Part shown: positions 54,906-64,000 of the stretch, piece by piece | How positions within the stretch are numbered: position 1 is the first letter of the stretch | Layout: every line of letters starts with the position of its first letter | Assembly: GCF_024611995.1 (NCBI RefSeq) | Contig: NZ_CP102509.1 | Span: forward strand, 5,146,001 to 5,210,000 | DNA length: 64,000 bases | Origin: Streptomyces sp. NBC_00162 | Lineage (GTDB): Bacteria; Actinomycetota; Actinomycetes; Streptomycetales; Streptomycetaceae | Direction: 5' to 3' | Notes under the pieces: model-generated | Seen by the model: only the letters and a program-made list of their open reading frames with translations | The model's database searches: none | What the model was told of the DNA's origin: nothing | Made by a program: the position numbers and the translations under genes

Positions 54906-56489
54906 TCAGGGCTGTTGCTCCTCCACGTGCTCCGGCAGCACCGGGAACCTGCGCGGCGCCATCAGCAGCAGCACCAGCAGCGAGGCCACGGCCGCGCCCG
55001 TCGCGCCGAGGAAGATGTGGTCCACGGCGGCGGCCACGGCCTCGCGCAGGTAGTCGGCGGCCGCCTGGGAGAGCAGGCCCGGCTGGTCCAGGGCCTTCGT
55101 CACGTCGTCCAGGGCGGTCGGCAGTCCGGACACGGGGGCGTCGATCAGGCGGGCGGCGATGGTGGCGTTGGCTACGGCGGCCAGCAGGGCCGCGCCGATG
55201 CTCTGGCCGACCTGGCGGGAGAACAGCACCGAGGCGGTCGCCGTTCCCCGCTCCGCCCAGCCGACGGTGGACTGGACCCCGACGATCAGCGGGAGCTGGA
55301 AGAGGCCGAGGGCGCCGCCCAGCAGCAGCATGATCAGCGCGGGCTGCCAGGGCCGGGCGGGATACGGGAGCAGGGTGAAGGAGTACAGGATCACCGCGGC
55401 CAGACCCATGCCGACGGCCGCGGTCCTCCTGAATCCGATCCGCCGGTAGACGTGCTGGCTGAGGGCGGCGGTGATGGGCCAGCTCAGGGTCATCACGGAC
55501 ATGACCAGCCCGGCGCCGACAGGCCCGAGTCCGAGCACGGACTGGGCGTACGTCGGCATGAACACCATCGGGGCGACCATCAGCAGGCCGAGCGCCCCCA
55601 TGGCGAGGTTGACGGCGGCGATGGTGCGCTGGCGCCACACCCAGCCCGGCAGGATCGGTTCCTCGGCCCGGCGTTCCACCCGGACCACCACCGCGGCCAG
55701 CACCGCGCTCGCGCCGAGCAGTCCCAGCGAGGGCGCGGACAGCCAGGGCCAGGCGACCCCGCCCTGGACGAGCGCGAAGAGCAGCAGCCCGCCGCAGGCG
55801 AAGATCGACAGTGCCCCCGCCCAGTCGACCGGGCCGCGGCGCGCGGGGGACCGTACGGGCTCCTTCAGGTGACGGCTGATCATCCACAGGGCGAGGGCGC
55901 CCAGCGGCAGGTTGATCAGGAAGATCCAGCGCCAGTGGGCGTACGAGGCGAGCAGCCCGCCGAGCGCCGGGCCGGCCACGGCCGAGGTGGCCCACACGGT
56001 GGACATCCGGGCCTGGATCCTCGGCCGGTCCTTGAGCGGATACAGATCGGCGGCCAGGGTCTGGACCGTGCCCTGGAGGGCGCCGCCGCCCAGGCCCTGG
56101 ACGATCCGGAAGGCGATCAGGGCGGCCATGTTCCAGGCGAGCGCGCACAGCAGCGAGCCGATGACGAACAGGCCGATGCCGAAGAGCAGCACCGGCTTGC
56201 GGCCGAAGGTGTCGGACAGCTTCCCGTAGACGGGCAGGGTGACGGTGACGGCGAGCAGATAGCCGGAGAAGAGCCAGGAGAAGACGGCGAACCCGCCGAT
56301 GTCGCCCACGATCTGGGGGACGGCGGTGGAGACGATGGTGCCCTCGAGGGCGGCGAGCGCCATGCCCAGCATCAGCGAGGCCACCACGGCGGCGGGCGGC
56401 CGGCCCGGCTTCGGCGCGGGCCCCGTGCCCGACGCGGCGCCCGCGGGTATGCCGTCCGGACTTCCTTCCGTGCTCTCCGCTGTCCCCAC
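54906..56489 (-). CDS. MFS drug exporter, DHA2 (14-TMS) family
   Basis: A 527-residue polytopic transporter with about 14 predicted helices. Signature segments are LMLGMALAALEGTIVSTAVP (N-terminal motif D1-like), YGKLSDTFGRKPVLLFGIG (motif A), RIVQGLGGGALQGTVQTL and GPALGGLLASYAHWRW (motif C). It exports small hydrophobic compounds, often antibiotics, by proton antiport. GTG 56489 has GGGGGAAGG upstream; a codon at 56510 also opens the frame. No TetR neighbour. It faces the ABC transporter operon across a 331-bp promoter region. Confidence 0.9.
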   Translation of the reverse strand: MGTAESTEGSPDGIPAGAASGTGPAPKPGRPPAAVVASLMLGMALAALEGTIVSTAVPQIVGDIGGFAVFSWLFSGYLLAVTVTLPVYGKLSDTFGRKPVLLFGIGLFVIGSLLCALAWNMAALIAFRIVQGLGGGALQGTVQTLAADLYPLKDRPRIQARMSTVWATSAVAGPALGGLLASYAHWRWIFLINLPLGALALWMISRHLKEPVRSPARRGPVDWAGALSIFACGGLLLFALVQGGVAWPWLSAPSLGLLGASAVLAAVVVRVERRAEEPILPGWVWRQRTIAAVNLAMGALGLLMVAPMVFMPTYAQSVLGLGPVGAGLVMSVMTLSWPITAALSQHVYRRIGFRRTAAVGMGLAAVILYSFTLLPYPARPWQPALIMLLLGGALGLFQLPLIVGVQSTVGWAERGTATASVLFSRQVGQSIGAALLAAVANATIAARLIDAPVSGLPTALDDVTKALDQPGLLSQAAADYLREAVAAAVDHIFLGATGAAVASLLVLLLMAPRRFPVLPEHVEEQQP

Positions 56490-56820
56490 CGAGATTCCTT
56501 CCCCCTGCACGTACTCGCGGGGAACACCTTCTCACCGCTGCCGCATGCGCCGGTATCCCCCATGTCAGGTCCGCCGAAGGGTGGAGAACCCCTAGGGGAG
56601 GCTCCGCACAACGGCCCAGGGGTCATTCGTCCCGGCGGAGGAGGAGGAAGGTTCCGGCGCGTCCTTAACTGGTTCACATGGGGCCGCAAGCCCCGAGGGG
56701 TGGGGTTAACCCCCGGGTGGATACGGCGATGGGCACCAGCGCGCCGGAGCCCGGTCCGCAACAGACTTCGAACGCGGCGACGAACGCACACCGCCCGGCA
56801 GACCGAGAAGGAGAAAGACC
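56490..56820. promoter_or_regulatory. Divergent promoter region with two short palindromes (MFS / ABC operon)
   Basis: 331 bp without a gene. Palindrome CCCCTAGGGG (56589-56598) is 100 bp upstream of the MFS start, and GGGGTTAACCCC (56702-56713) is 107 bp upstream of the ABC start. Both are perfect and could be operators. AGGAGA lies just before the ABC GTG. Confidence 0.5.
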
Positions 56821-57609
56821 GTGACAACGGCTATGACCGAAACCAGGCACGGGGGTACTGGAGGGCATGCAGCCGTCGCGGCCCGGGCGCGGAAGGTCGT
56901 CAAGGCCTACGGCTCCGGTGAGACGCGGGTCGTCGCCCTGGACGACGTGGACGTGGACATCCACCGCGGCCAGTTCACCGCGATCATGGGCCCCTCGGGC
57001 TCCGGCAAGTCCACGCTGATGCACTGCCTCGCCGGTCTCGACACCGTGACCAGCGGGCAGATCCACCTCGACGACACCGAGATCACCGGGCTGAAGGACA
57101 AGAAGCTCACGCAGCTGCGCCGGGACCGGATCGGCTTCATCTTCCAGGCCTTCAACCTGCTGCCCACGCTCAACGCCCTGGAGAACATCACGCTCCCCAT
57201 GGACATCGCGGGCCGCAAGCCCGACGCCGAGTGGCTGAACCGGGTCGTGGAGACCGTCGGCCTCGCCGGCCGCCTCAAGCACCGCCCCACCGAGCTCTCC
57301 GGCGGTCAGCAGCAGCGTGTGGCGGTCGCCCGCGCCCTCGCCGCCCGCCCGCAGATCATCTTCGGCGACGAGCCCACCGGAAACCTGGACTCCCGGGCCG
57401 GCGCCGAGGTCCTGGGCTTCCTGCGCCGCTCCGTGGACGAACTCGGCCAGACCATCGTCATGGTCACCCACGACCCGGTCGCCGCCTCCTACGCGGACCG
57501 CGTCATCTTCCTCGCCGACGGCCGGATCGTCGACGAGATGTACGGGCCCACCGCCGAGCAGGTCCTGGACCGGATGAAGGACTTCGACGCGCGCGGGCGG
57601 ACGTCATGA
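56821..57609 (+). CDS. ABC transporter ATPase, MacB/LolD-like
   Basis: A 262-residue ATPase. Walker A is MGPSGSGKSTLMHCLAG (about residue 58), Q-loop IFQAFNLLP, signature LSGGQQQRVAVARALA, Walker B IIFGDEPTGNLDS and switch MVTHDPVAA. The N-terminal tail (MTTAMTETRHGGTGG, first ~20 residues) is short and Gly/Thr-rich. It pairs with the downstream MacB/FtsX-type permease, whose start overlaps the stop by ATGA. The family drives mechanotransmission or export of peptides, lipoproteins or drugs. The substrate is unknown. Confidence 0.92.
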   Translation: MTTAMTETRHGGTGGHAAVAARARKVVKAYGSGETRVVALDDVDVDIHRGQFTAIMGPSGSGKSTLMHCLAGLDTVTSGQIHLDDTEITGLKDKKLTQLRRDRIGFIFQAFNLLPTLNALENITLPMDIAGRKPDAEWLNRVVETVGLAGRLKHRPTELSGGQQQRVAVARALAARPQIIFGDEPTGNLDSRAGAEVLGFLRRSVDELGQTIVMVTHDPVAASYADRVIFLADGRIVDEMYGPTAEQVLDRMKDFDARGRTS

Positions 57610-60188
57610 GCAACACCGTCCTGAAGACCTCCCGGCGCAACTTCGTCGCGCACAAGGGACGGATGGCGCTCTCCGCCGTCGCGGTCATGCTCTCCGTCGC
57701 CTTCGTCTGCGGGACCCTGGTGTTCACCGACACCATGAACACCACCTTCGACAAGCTGTTCGCCGTCACCAGTTCCGACGTGACCGTCAGCCCGAAGGCC
57801 GCGAAGGGCGGCGAGGAGACCCCGGACCGCGGCAAGCCCGAGATGCTCGACGGCTCGGCCGTAGAGCAGGTCAAGAAGGCCGAGGGCGTGGCGGGCGCCG
57901 AGGGCGCGGTCATGTCGATGTCCGTCACGGTCGTCAACTCCAAGAACGAGAACATGGGCTCGACCACCGGTGCCCCGACCATCGCGGGCAACTGGAACGA
58001 CAACGAGCTCAAGTCCATGAAGATCACCTCGGGTCAGGCCCCGCGCGGCCCCACCGAGGTGATGGTCGACGCCGACACCGCGGACAAGCACCACCTGGGG
58101 CTCGGTGACGAACTGCGCACCATCGCCGTCACCGGCGACTTCCGCGCCAAGATCAGCGGTATCGCCACCTTCACCGTGACCAACCCGGGTGCGGCGATCG
58201 TCTACTTCGACACCCCCACCGCGCAGCGGCAGCTGCTCGGCGCCCCCGGTGCCTTCACGCACATCAACGTCACCGCGAAGGAGGGGGTGAGCGACGAGCA
58301 GCTCAAGCAGAATGTCGCCACCGCCGTCGGCGCGGACACCTACAAGCTCCAGACCTCCAAGGAAGCCGCGGACGCCAACCGCAAGGACGTCGGTTCCTTC
58401 CTCGACGTCATGAAGTACGTGATGCTCGGCTTCGCCGGGATCGCCTTCCTCGTCGGCATCTTCCTGATCTTCAACACGTTCTCCATGCTGGTCGCCCAGC
58501 GCACCCGTGAGATCGGCCTGATGCGCGCCATCGGCGCCGACAGCGGACAGGTGCTCAAGTCCGTCGTCGTCGAGGCCTTCCTCCTCGGAGTCGTCGGCTC
58601 GGTCCTGGGCGTCGGCGCGGGCGTCGGCCTGGCCGTCGGACTCATGGAGCTCATGGGCCAGATGGGCATGCACCTGTCCACCGACGACCTCACCGTCGCC
58701 TGGACCACCCCGGTCGTCGGCGTCTTCCTCGGCGCCGTCGTCACCGTCATCGCCGCCTACGTCCCGGCCCGCCGGGCCGGCAAGGTCTCCCCGATGGCAG
58801 CCCTGCGCGAATCGGGCACCCCCGGCGACAAGAAGGCCGGCGTCGTCCGCGCCGTCCTCGGCCTGGTCCTCACCGGCATCGGCGGCGCGGGCCTCTACCT
58901 CGCCGCCGCCGCCGACGAGGCCGGACCCGGATCGCTCTGGCTGGGCCTGGGCGTGGTCTTCACCCTCATCGGCTTCATCGTGATCGGCCCGCTGCTCGCC
59001 GCGGGCGTGGTGCGGGTGCTCTCCGGGGTGGTGCTGCGGCCCTTCGGCTCCGTGGGCCGGCTCGCCGAGCGCAACGCGCTGCGCAACCCGCGGCGCACCG
59101 GCGCCACCGCCGCCGCGCTGATGATCGGCCTGGCGCTGGTCGCCTGCCTGTCCGTGGTCGGCTCCTCGATGGTGGCCTCCGCCACCGACGAGCTCGACCA
59201 GTCGGTCGGAGCGGACTACATGATCGCCTCGCAGACCCAGCAGCCGGTCATGCCGCAGGCCGAGCAGGCGCTGAAGTCCGTCCGGGACCTCGACCACGTC
59301 ACCACCTACCGCACGGTGGAGGCGAAGCTCACCGCCCCCGACGGCTCCACCGAGACGGACGAACTCGGCGCCACCGACCCGACGTACGCCAAGGACATCC
59401 GTCGCAAGATGATCGCCGGCGAGCACGCGGCGGCGTACGGCAAGGACTCCATGTCGGTCGGCTCGGAGTACGCCACCAAGCACGGCATCAAGGTGGGAGA
59501 CGAGCTGGCGGTCGCCTTCACCGGCGGCAACACGGTCAAGCTCAGGGTCGCGGCGATCACCAGCGACGAGGGCAACCTCGACAAGGGCATGAAGTACATC
59601 AGCACCGCGGTCGCCGAGGCGAACGTCCCGGCCGACCGGATGCCGCGCCCCTTCATGCTGCTGGCCGGTGCGAAGGACGGGCAGTCCGACACCGCGTACA
59701 CGGCGGTCAAGGCGGCGCTGGCGGAGTACCCGCAGTACCAGGTGCTCAACCGGGCCGACTACAAGCAGTCCCTGAAGGACCAGGTCGGCCAGCTCCTGAA
59801 CATGGTCTACGGGCTGCTCGCCCTCGCCATCATCGTCGCGGTCCTGGGCGTCGTGAACACCCTGGCGCTGTCGGTGGTCGAGCGGACCCGCGAGATCGGC
59901 CTGATGCGCGCCATCGGCCTCTCCCGCCGCCAGCTGCGCCGCATGATCCGCCTGGAGTCGGTGGTCATCGCCCTGTTCGGCGCCCTGCTCGGCCTGGGGC
60001 TGGGCATGGGCTGGGGGGCCACCGCGCAGCAGCTCCTCGCCCTCCAGGGCCTGAAGGTGCTGGAGATCCCGTGGCCGACGATCCTCGGGGTGTTCGCCGC
60101 CTCGGCCTTCGTGGGCCTGTTCGCCGCACTGGTCCCGGCCTTCCGGGCGGGGCGGATGAACGTCCTGAACGCGATCGCGAGCGAGTAG
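57606..60188 (+). CDS. ABC transporter permease, MacB/FtsX-like (duplicated)
   Basis: An 860-residue permease with two FtsX-like units. Each has an N-terminal helix, an extracytoplasmic domain and three helices. The duplicated membrane motifs are ERTREIGLMRAIGLSRRQL-like (RTREIGLMRAIGADSGQVL about 305; RTREIGLMRAIGLSRRQLRR about 765). The first extracytoplasmic domain (about 40-265) includes VTVSPKAAKGG and DADTADKHHLGLGDEL. It is coupled with the ATPase gene by ATGA overlap. A rho-independent terminator follows. Confidence 0.9.
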   Translation: MSNTVLKTSRRNFVAHKGRMALSAVAVMLSVAFVCGTLVFTDTMNTTFDKLFAVTSSDVTVSPKAAKGGEETPDRGKPEMLDGSAVEQVKKAEGVAGAEGAVMSMSVTVVNSKNENMGSTTGAPTIAGNWNDNELKSMKITSGQAPRGPTEVMVDADTADKHHLGLGDELRTIAVTGDFRAKISGIATFTVTNPGAAIVYFDTPTAQRQLLGAPGAFTHINVTAKEGVSDEQLKQNVATAVGADTYKLQTSKEAADANRKDVGSFLDVMKYVMLGFAGIAFLVGIFLIFNTFSMLVAQRTREIGLMRAIGADSGQVLKSVVVEAFLLGVVGSVLGVGAGVGLAVGLMELMGQMGMHLSTDDLTVAWTTPVVGVFLGAVVTVIAAYVPARRAGKVSPMAALRESGTPGDKKAGVVRAVLGLVLTGIGGAGLYLAAAADEAGPGSLWLGLGVVFTLIGFIVIGPLLAAGVVRVLSGVVLRPFGSVGRLAERNALRNPRRTGATAAALMIGLALVACLSVVGSSMVASATDELDQSVGADYMIASQTQQPVMPQAEQALKSVRDLDHVTTYRTVEAKLTAPDGSTETDELGATDPTYAKDIRRKMIAGEHAAAYGKDSMSVGSEYATKHGIKVGDELAVAFTGGNTVKLRVAAITSDEGNLDKGMKYISTAVAEANVPADRMPRPFMLLAGAKDGQSDTAYTAVKAALAEYPQYQVLNRADYKQSLKDQVGQLLNMVYGLLALAIIVAVLGVVNTLALSVVERTREIGLMRAIGLSRRQLRRMIRLESVVIALFGALLGLGLGMGWGATAQQLLALQGLKVLEIPWPTILGVFAASAFVGLFAALVPAFRAGRMNVLNAIASE

Positions 60189-60212
60189 GAGGGCCCGCGT
60201 TCGTACGGGGGT

Positions 60213-60256
60213 ACGCCGGTCCGGGACCTTGGGGGGTTCCGGACCGGCGTGTTTTT
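60213..60256 (+). terminator. Rho-independent terminator after the ABC operon
   Basis: ACGCCGGTCCGG (60213-60224) pairs with CCGGACCGGCGT (60239-60250), followed by GTTTTT at 60251-60256. One of the few hairpins in this window with a real T-tract. Confidence 0.85.
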
Positions 60257-60303
60257 CGTGTCCGGGTCCGGGTCCGCGGCCTGGGCCTGGGCCGTCGGGG
60301 CCG

Positions 60304-61713
60304 TCAGACGCGCTGCATCAGGACGACGCCCTCCGCCTCGCCCACCAGGGTGAACCGCGCGCCGGGATGCAGCTGGTGCGCGTAGGCGGTCGGGTCCTCG
60401 CCGACCCACTTGGAGGTGTTGTCGAGGGTGATCCAGTCCGGGACCACGCCCTTGCTGCCGCCGATCCAGAGCACCCGGCAGCGGGAGGTCAGCCGGGTCA
60501 GCGGCCCGGTGTCGGCCTCCACCGTCGCCCCGTCGGGGATCCGGTCGAGGAGTTCCTCGATGGCGGTGACGCGGGCCGGCTTCTCGTACGTACGGGCCTG
60601 CGAGAGCTTCTCGGTCGGCAGGCTGGTCGCGCTGAGGGCGAGGCCCGCGGCGAGGACGGCGGTGGGCAGCTGGAGGGCGTACGAGCGCAGCCAGGGCCGC
60701 TCGCTGCGCCGGACGGTGTCGATGGCGTCGACGAGGGCGAGGAAGACGACCGGCATGAGCACCGCGCTGTAGTGCCAGTCGGTGGACCAGTAGTGGTCGT
60801 CCCCGGACAGGAACCGCCAGCCGAGGGTGGGGGCGGCGACCAGCAGCAGCGGCGAGCGCAGGGCGAGCAGCCCGGAGGTGGGGATCAGCACCCAGGCCAG
60901 GGTGGTGAGCTTGATGTCGATGCCGGCGAAGGGGCCCGCGCCGTCGATCTTGTCCCAGTAGCCGTAGCCCGCGGTGGCGAAGGCCGGTATGAACACGGTG
61001 AACACGAGGACGGCGAAGACCGCGGCCCCGGCGGCGACGCCGAGGGCGGTCCAGCCGGCCCGCCGGTCGGTGGGCATGGCCCGCCAGGCGACGACCACGG
61101 CCAGCGCGGCGAGCGTGAAGCCCAGGTCCTCCTTGACGAAGATCAGGGGCAGCCCCCACAGCAGGGCGGCCCGCCAGCGCCGGTCGAGCAGCGCCTCCAG
61201 GGCGAAGGCGAGCAGGGGCACGGCGAAGGCGATCTCGTGGAAGTCGAACTCCACGGCCCGCTGGATCCCCCAGGACAGCCCGTACGCGATCCCGACGGCG
61301 AGCCCGCGGGGCCGGCCGAGGAGCCGTCCGGCCGCCCGGGTGACGGGGACCGCGGCGAGCGCGAACAGCGCGGCCTGTGCGACCAGCAGGGTGAGGGGGC
61401 CGGGGAAGAGCCGGTAGACGGGGGCGATGAGAGCGATGATCGGGGAGAAGTGGTCCCCGAGGATGTTGGCCCCGGGCCCCTTCAGATCGGCGACGGGCGC
61501 CTGGAGGTGCGCGTAGGCGCGGATGGCCTGCTCGAAGATCCCCAGGTCCCAGGAGGCCCACTCCATCCGCCGGAACCTCCCGACGGACAGCACCAGGTAG
61601 ACGAGGAACAGCCCGCCGGCCACCGCCCACGGCCCGGCCCACCGGCCCCGAATCGGCGTGCCCCGCACCTGTTCGGCCGCGGCCTCGGGGCGGGCTATCG
61701 CATCGCTCGTCAC
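60304..61713 (-). CDS. DUF2079 family membrane protein
   Basis: A 469-residue protein with about 11 predicted helices. Characteristic DUF2079 segments are WASWDLGIFEQAIRAYAHLQ and ILGDHFSPIIALIAPVYRLF near the N-terminus, FDFHEIAFAVPLLAFALEAL, FVKEDLGFTLAALAVVV, and a C-terminal soluble domain (about 370-469) with EEFLDRIPDGATVEAD-like and RCRVLWIGGS. The D-E-x-x-x-x-x...H pattern resembles GT-C glycosyltransferases, but function is unknown. GTG 61713 has AGGGAG upstream; a longer frame starts at 61830 without a ribosome site. Convergent with the ABC operon. Confidence 0.85.
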   Translation of the reverse strand: MTSDAIARPEAAAEQVRGTPIRGRWAGPWAVAGGLFLVYLVLSVGRFRRMEWASWDLGIFEQAIRAYAHLQAPVADLKGPGANILGDHFSPIIALIAPVYRLFPGPLTLLVAQAALFALAAVPVTRAAGRLLGRPRGLAVGIAYGLSWGIQRAVEFDFHEIAFAVPLLAFALEALLDRRWRAALLWGLPLIFVKEDLGFTLAALAVVVAWRAMPTDRRAGWTALGVAAGAAVFAVLVFTVFIPAFATAGYGYWDKIDGAGPFAGIDIKLTTLAWVLIPTSGLLALRSPLLLVAAPTLGWRFLSGDDHYWSTDWHYSAVLMPVVFLALVDAIDTVRRSERPWLRSYALQLPTAVLAAGLALSATSLPTEKLSQARTYEKPARVTAIEELLDRIPDGATVEADTGPLTRLTSRCRVLWIGGSKGVVPDWITLDNTSKWVGEDPTAYAHQLHPGARFTLVGEAEGVVLMQRV

Positions 61714-61961
61714 GGCCTCGTGCTCCCTCGGCGAGCTCGGACGGTCAGTACGTCGACATCGTAGAGGGGGATGTGCTTGTCCCGGGTGACGAGCGTGAGC
61801 GCTCGGCTCGGCGGGCGCCGGCTCCGTCACCCCCGTGGGTGACCCGAATCCCCCGCGCGTGGCGGCGGAGGCCGTCGTAGGGTGGGAACCCCCGGCCCGT
61901 GCGACGTGTCGGGTCCTTCGCGTTGCCCGTTCACGACCTTCACCGGATGGAAAGTCTCTAC

Positions 61962-64000
<2,039 letters not shown>

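Overview
The window is high-G+C actinobacterial DNA, almost certainly a Streptomyces chromosome core segment. GTG starts are common and third codon positions are G/C-rich. The genes include an SsgA-like sporulation protein, a protein O-mannosyltransferase, an Rpf resuscitation factor with G5 domain, a DUF5753 regulator, a sortase-E type (LAxTG) surface protein and a DivIVA-like coiled-coil protein. The window opens inside a tricorn protease homologue and ends inside mfd. No prophage, CRISPR array or rRNA operon is visible. One tRNA (Gln, TTG) is present.

Layout. 1-3.5 kb: tricorn fragment, then TetR and an MMPL transporter. 3.5-8.4 kb: SsgA-like protein, an ECF nickel/cobalt importer (cbiMN-cbiQ-cbiO) behind a candidate Nur box, a serine hydrolase and a YbaK-type deacylase. 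8.5-14.2 kb: a MecA_N-type penicillin-binding protein, a gamma-glutamylcyclotransferase-like protein, a DUF5753 regulator, and a large wall-anchored protein with ice-binding-like and collagen-like domains. 14.5-31.1 kb: conserved core with pmt, rsmI, a zinc-ribbon protein, tatD, rpfB-like, ksgA (rsmA), ispE, an acyltransferase, an ABC-F ATPase and two tandem PQQ-propeller proteins. A frameshifted TnpB-like nuclease gene interrupts this block between rpfB and ksgA. 31.2-41 kb: two LuxR-type regulators around galE, a MarR/trans-aconitate methyltransferase/VOC cluster, a fatty acid desaturase-TetR operon and ppc. 41-45.3 kb: pth, rplY (L25/Ctc), prs, glmU and tRNA-Gln, all on the minus strand.

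46.7-51.5 kb is the most unusual part. After an orphan histidine kinase come four consecutive genes made of polymorphic-toxin and SUKH-immunity domains. A YwqJ-type deaminase is coupled to a SUKH-3 protein. Divergent from them are a WHH nuclease-SUKH-1 fusion and an Imm35-like/deaminase/SUKH-4 fusion with a long repetitive proline-rich linker. None shows a signal peptide or delivery domain. Toxin and immunity folds are either coupled in an operon or joined in one polypeptide, which suggests an intracellular conflict or regulatory system rather than an exported toxin.

51.6-64 kb: coiled-coil protein, an alpha/beta hydrolase divergent from a CGNR zinc-finger regulator, membrane proteins, an MFS exporter, a MacB-like ABC transporter pair, a DUF2079 protein and mfd. 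Many genes end in long perfect GC-rich hairpins, mostly without a U-tract. Several short palindromes next to regulator genes are good operator candidates. All assignments come from reading the translated sequence; no database search was run.
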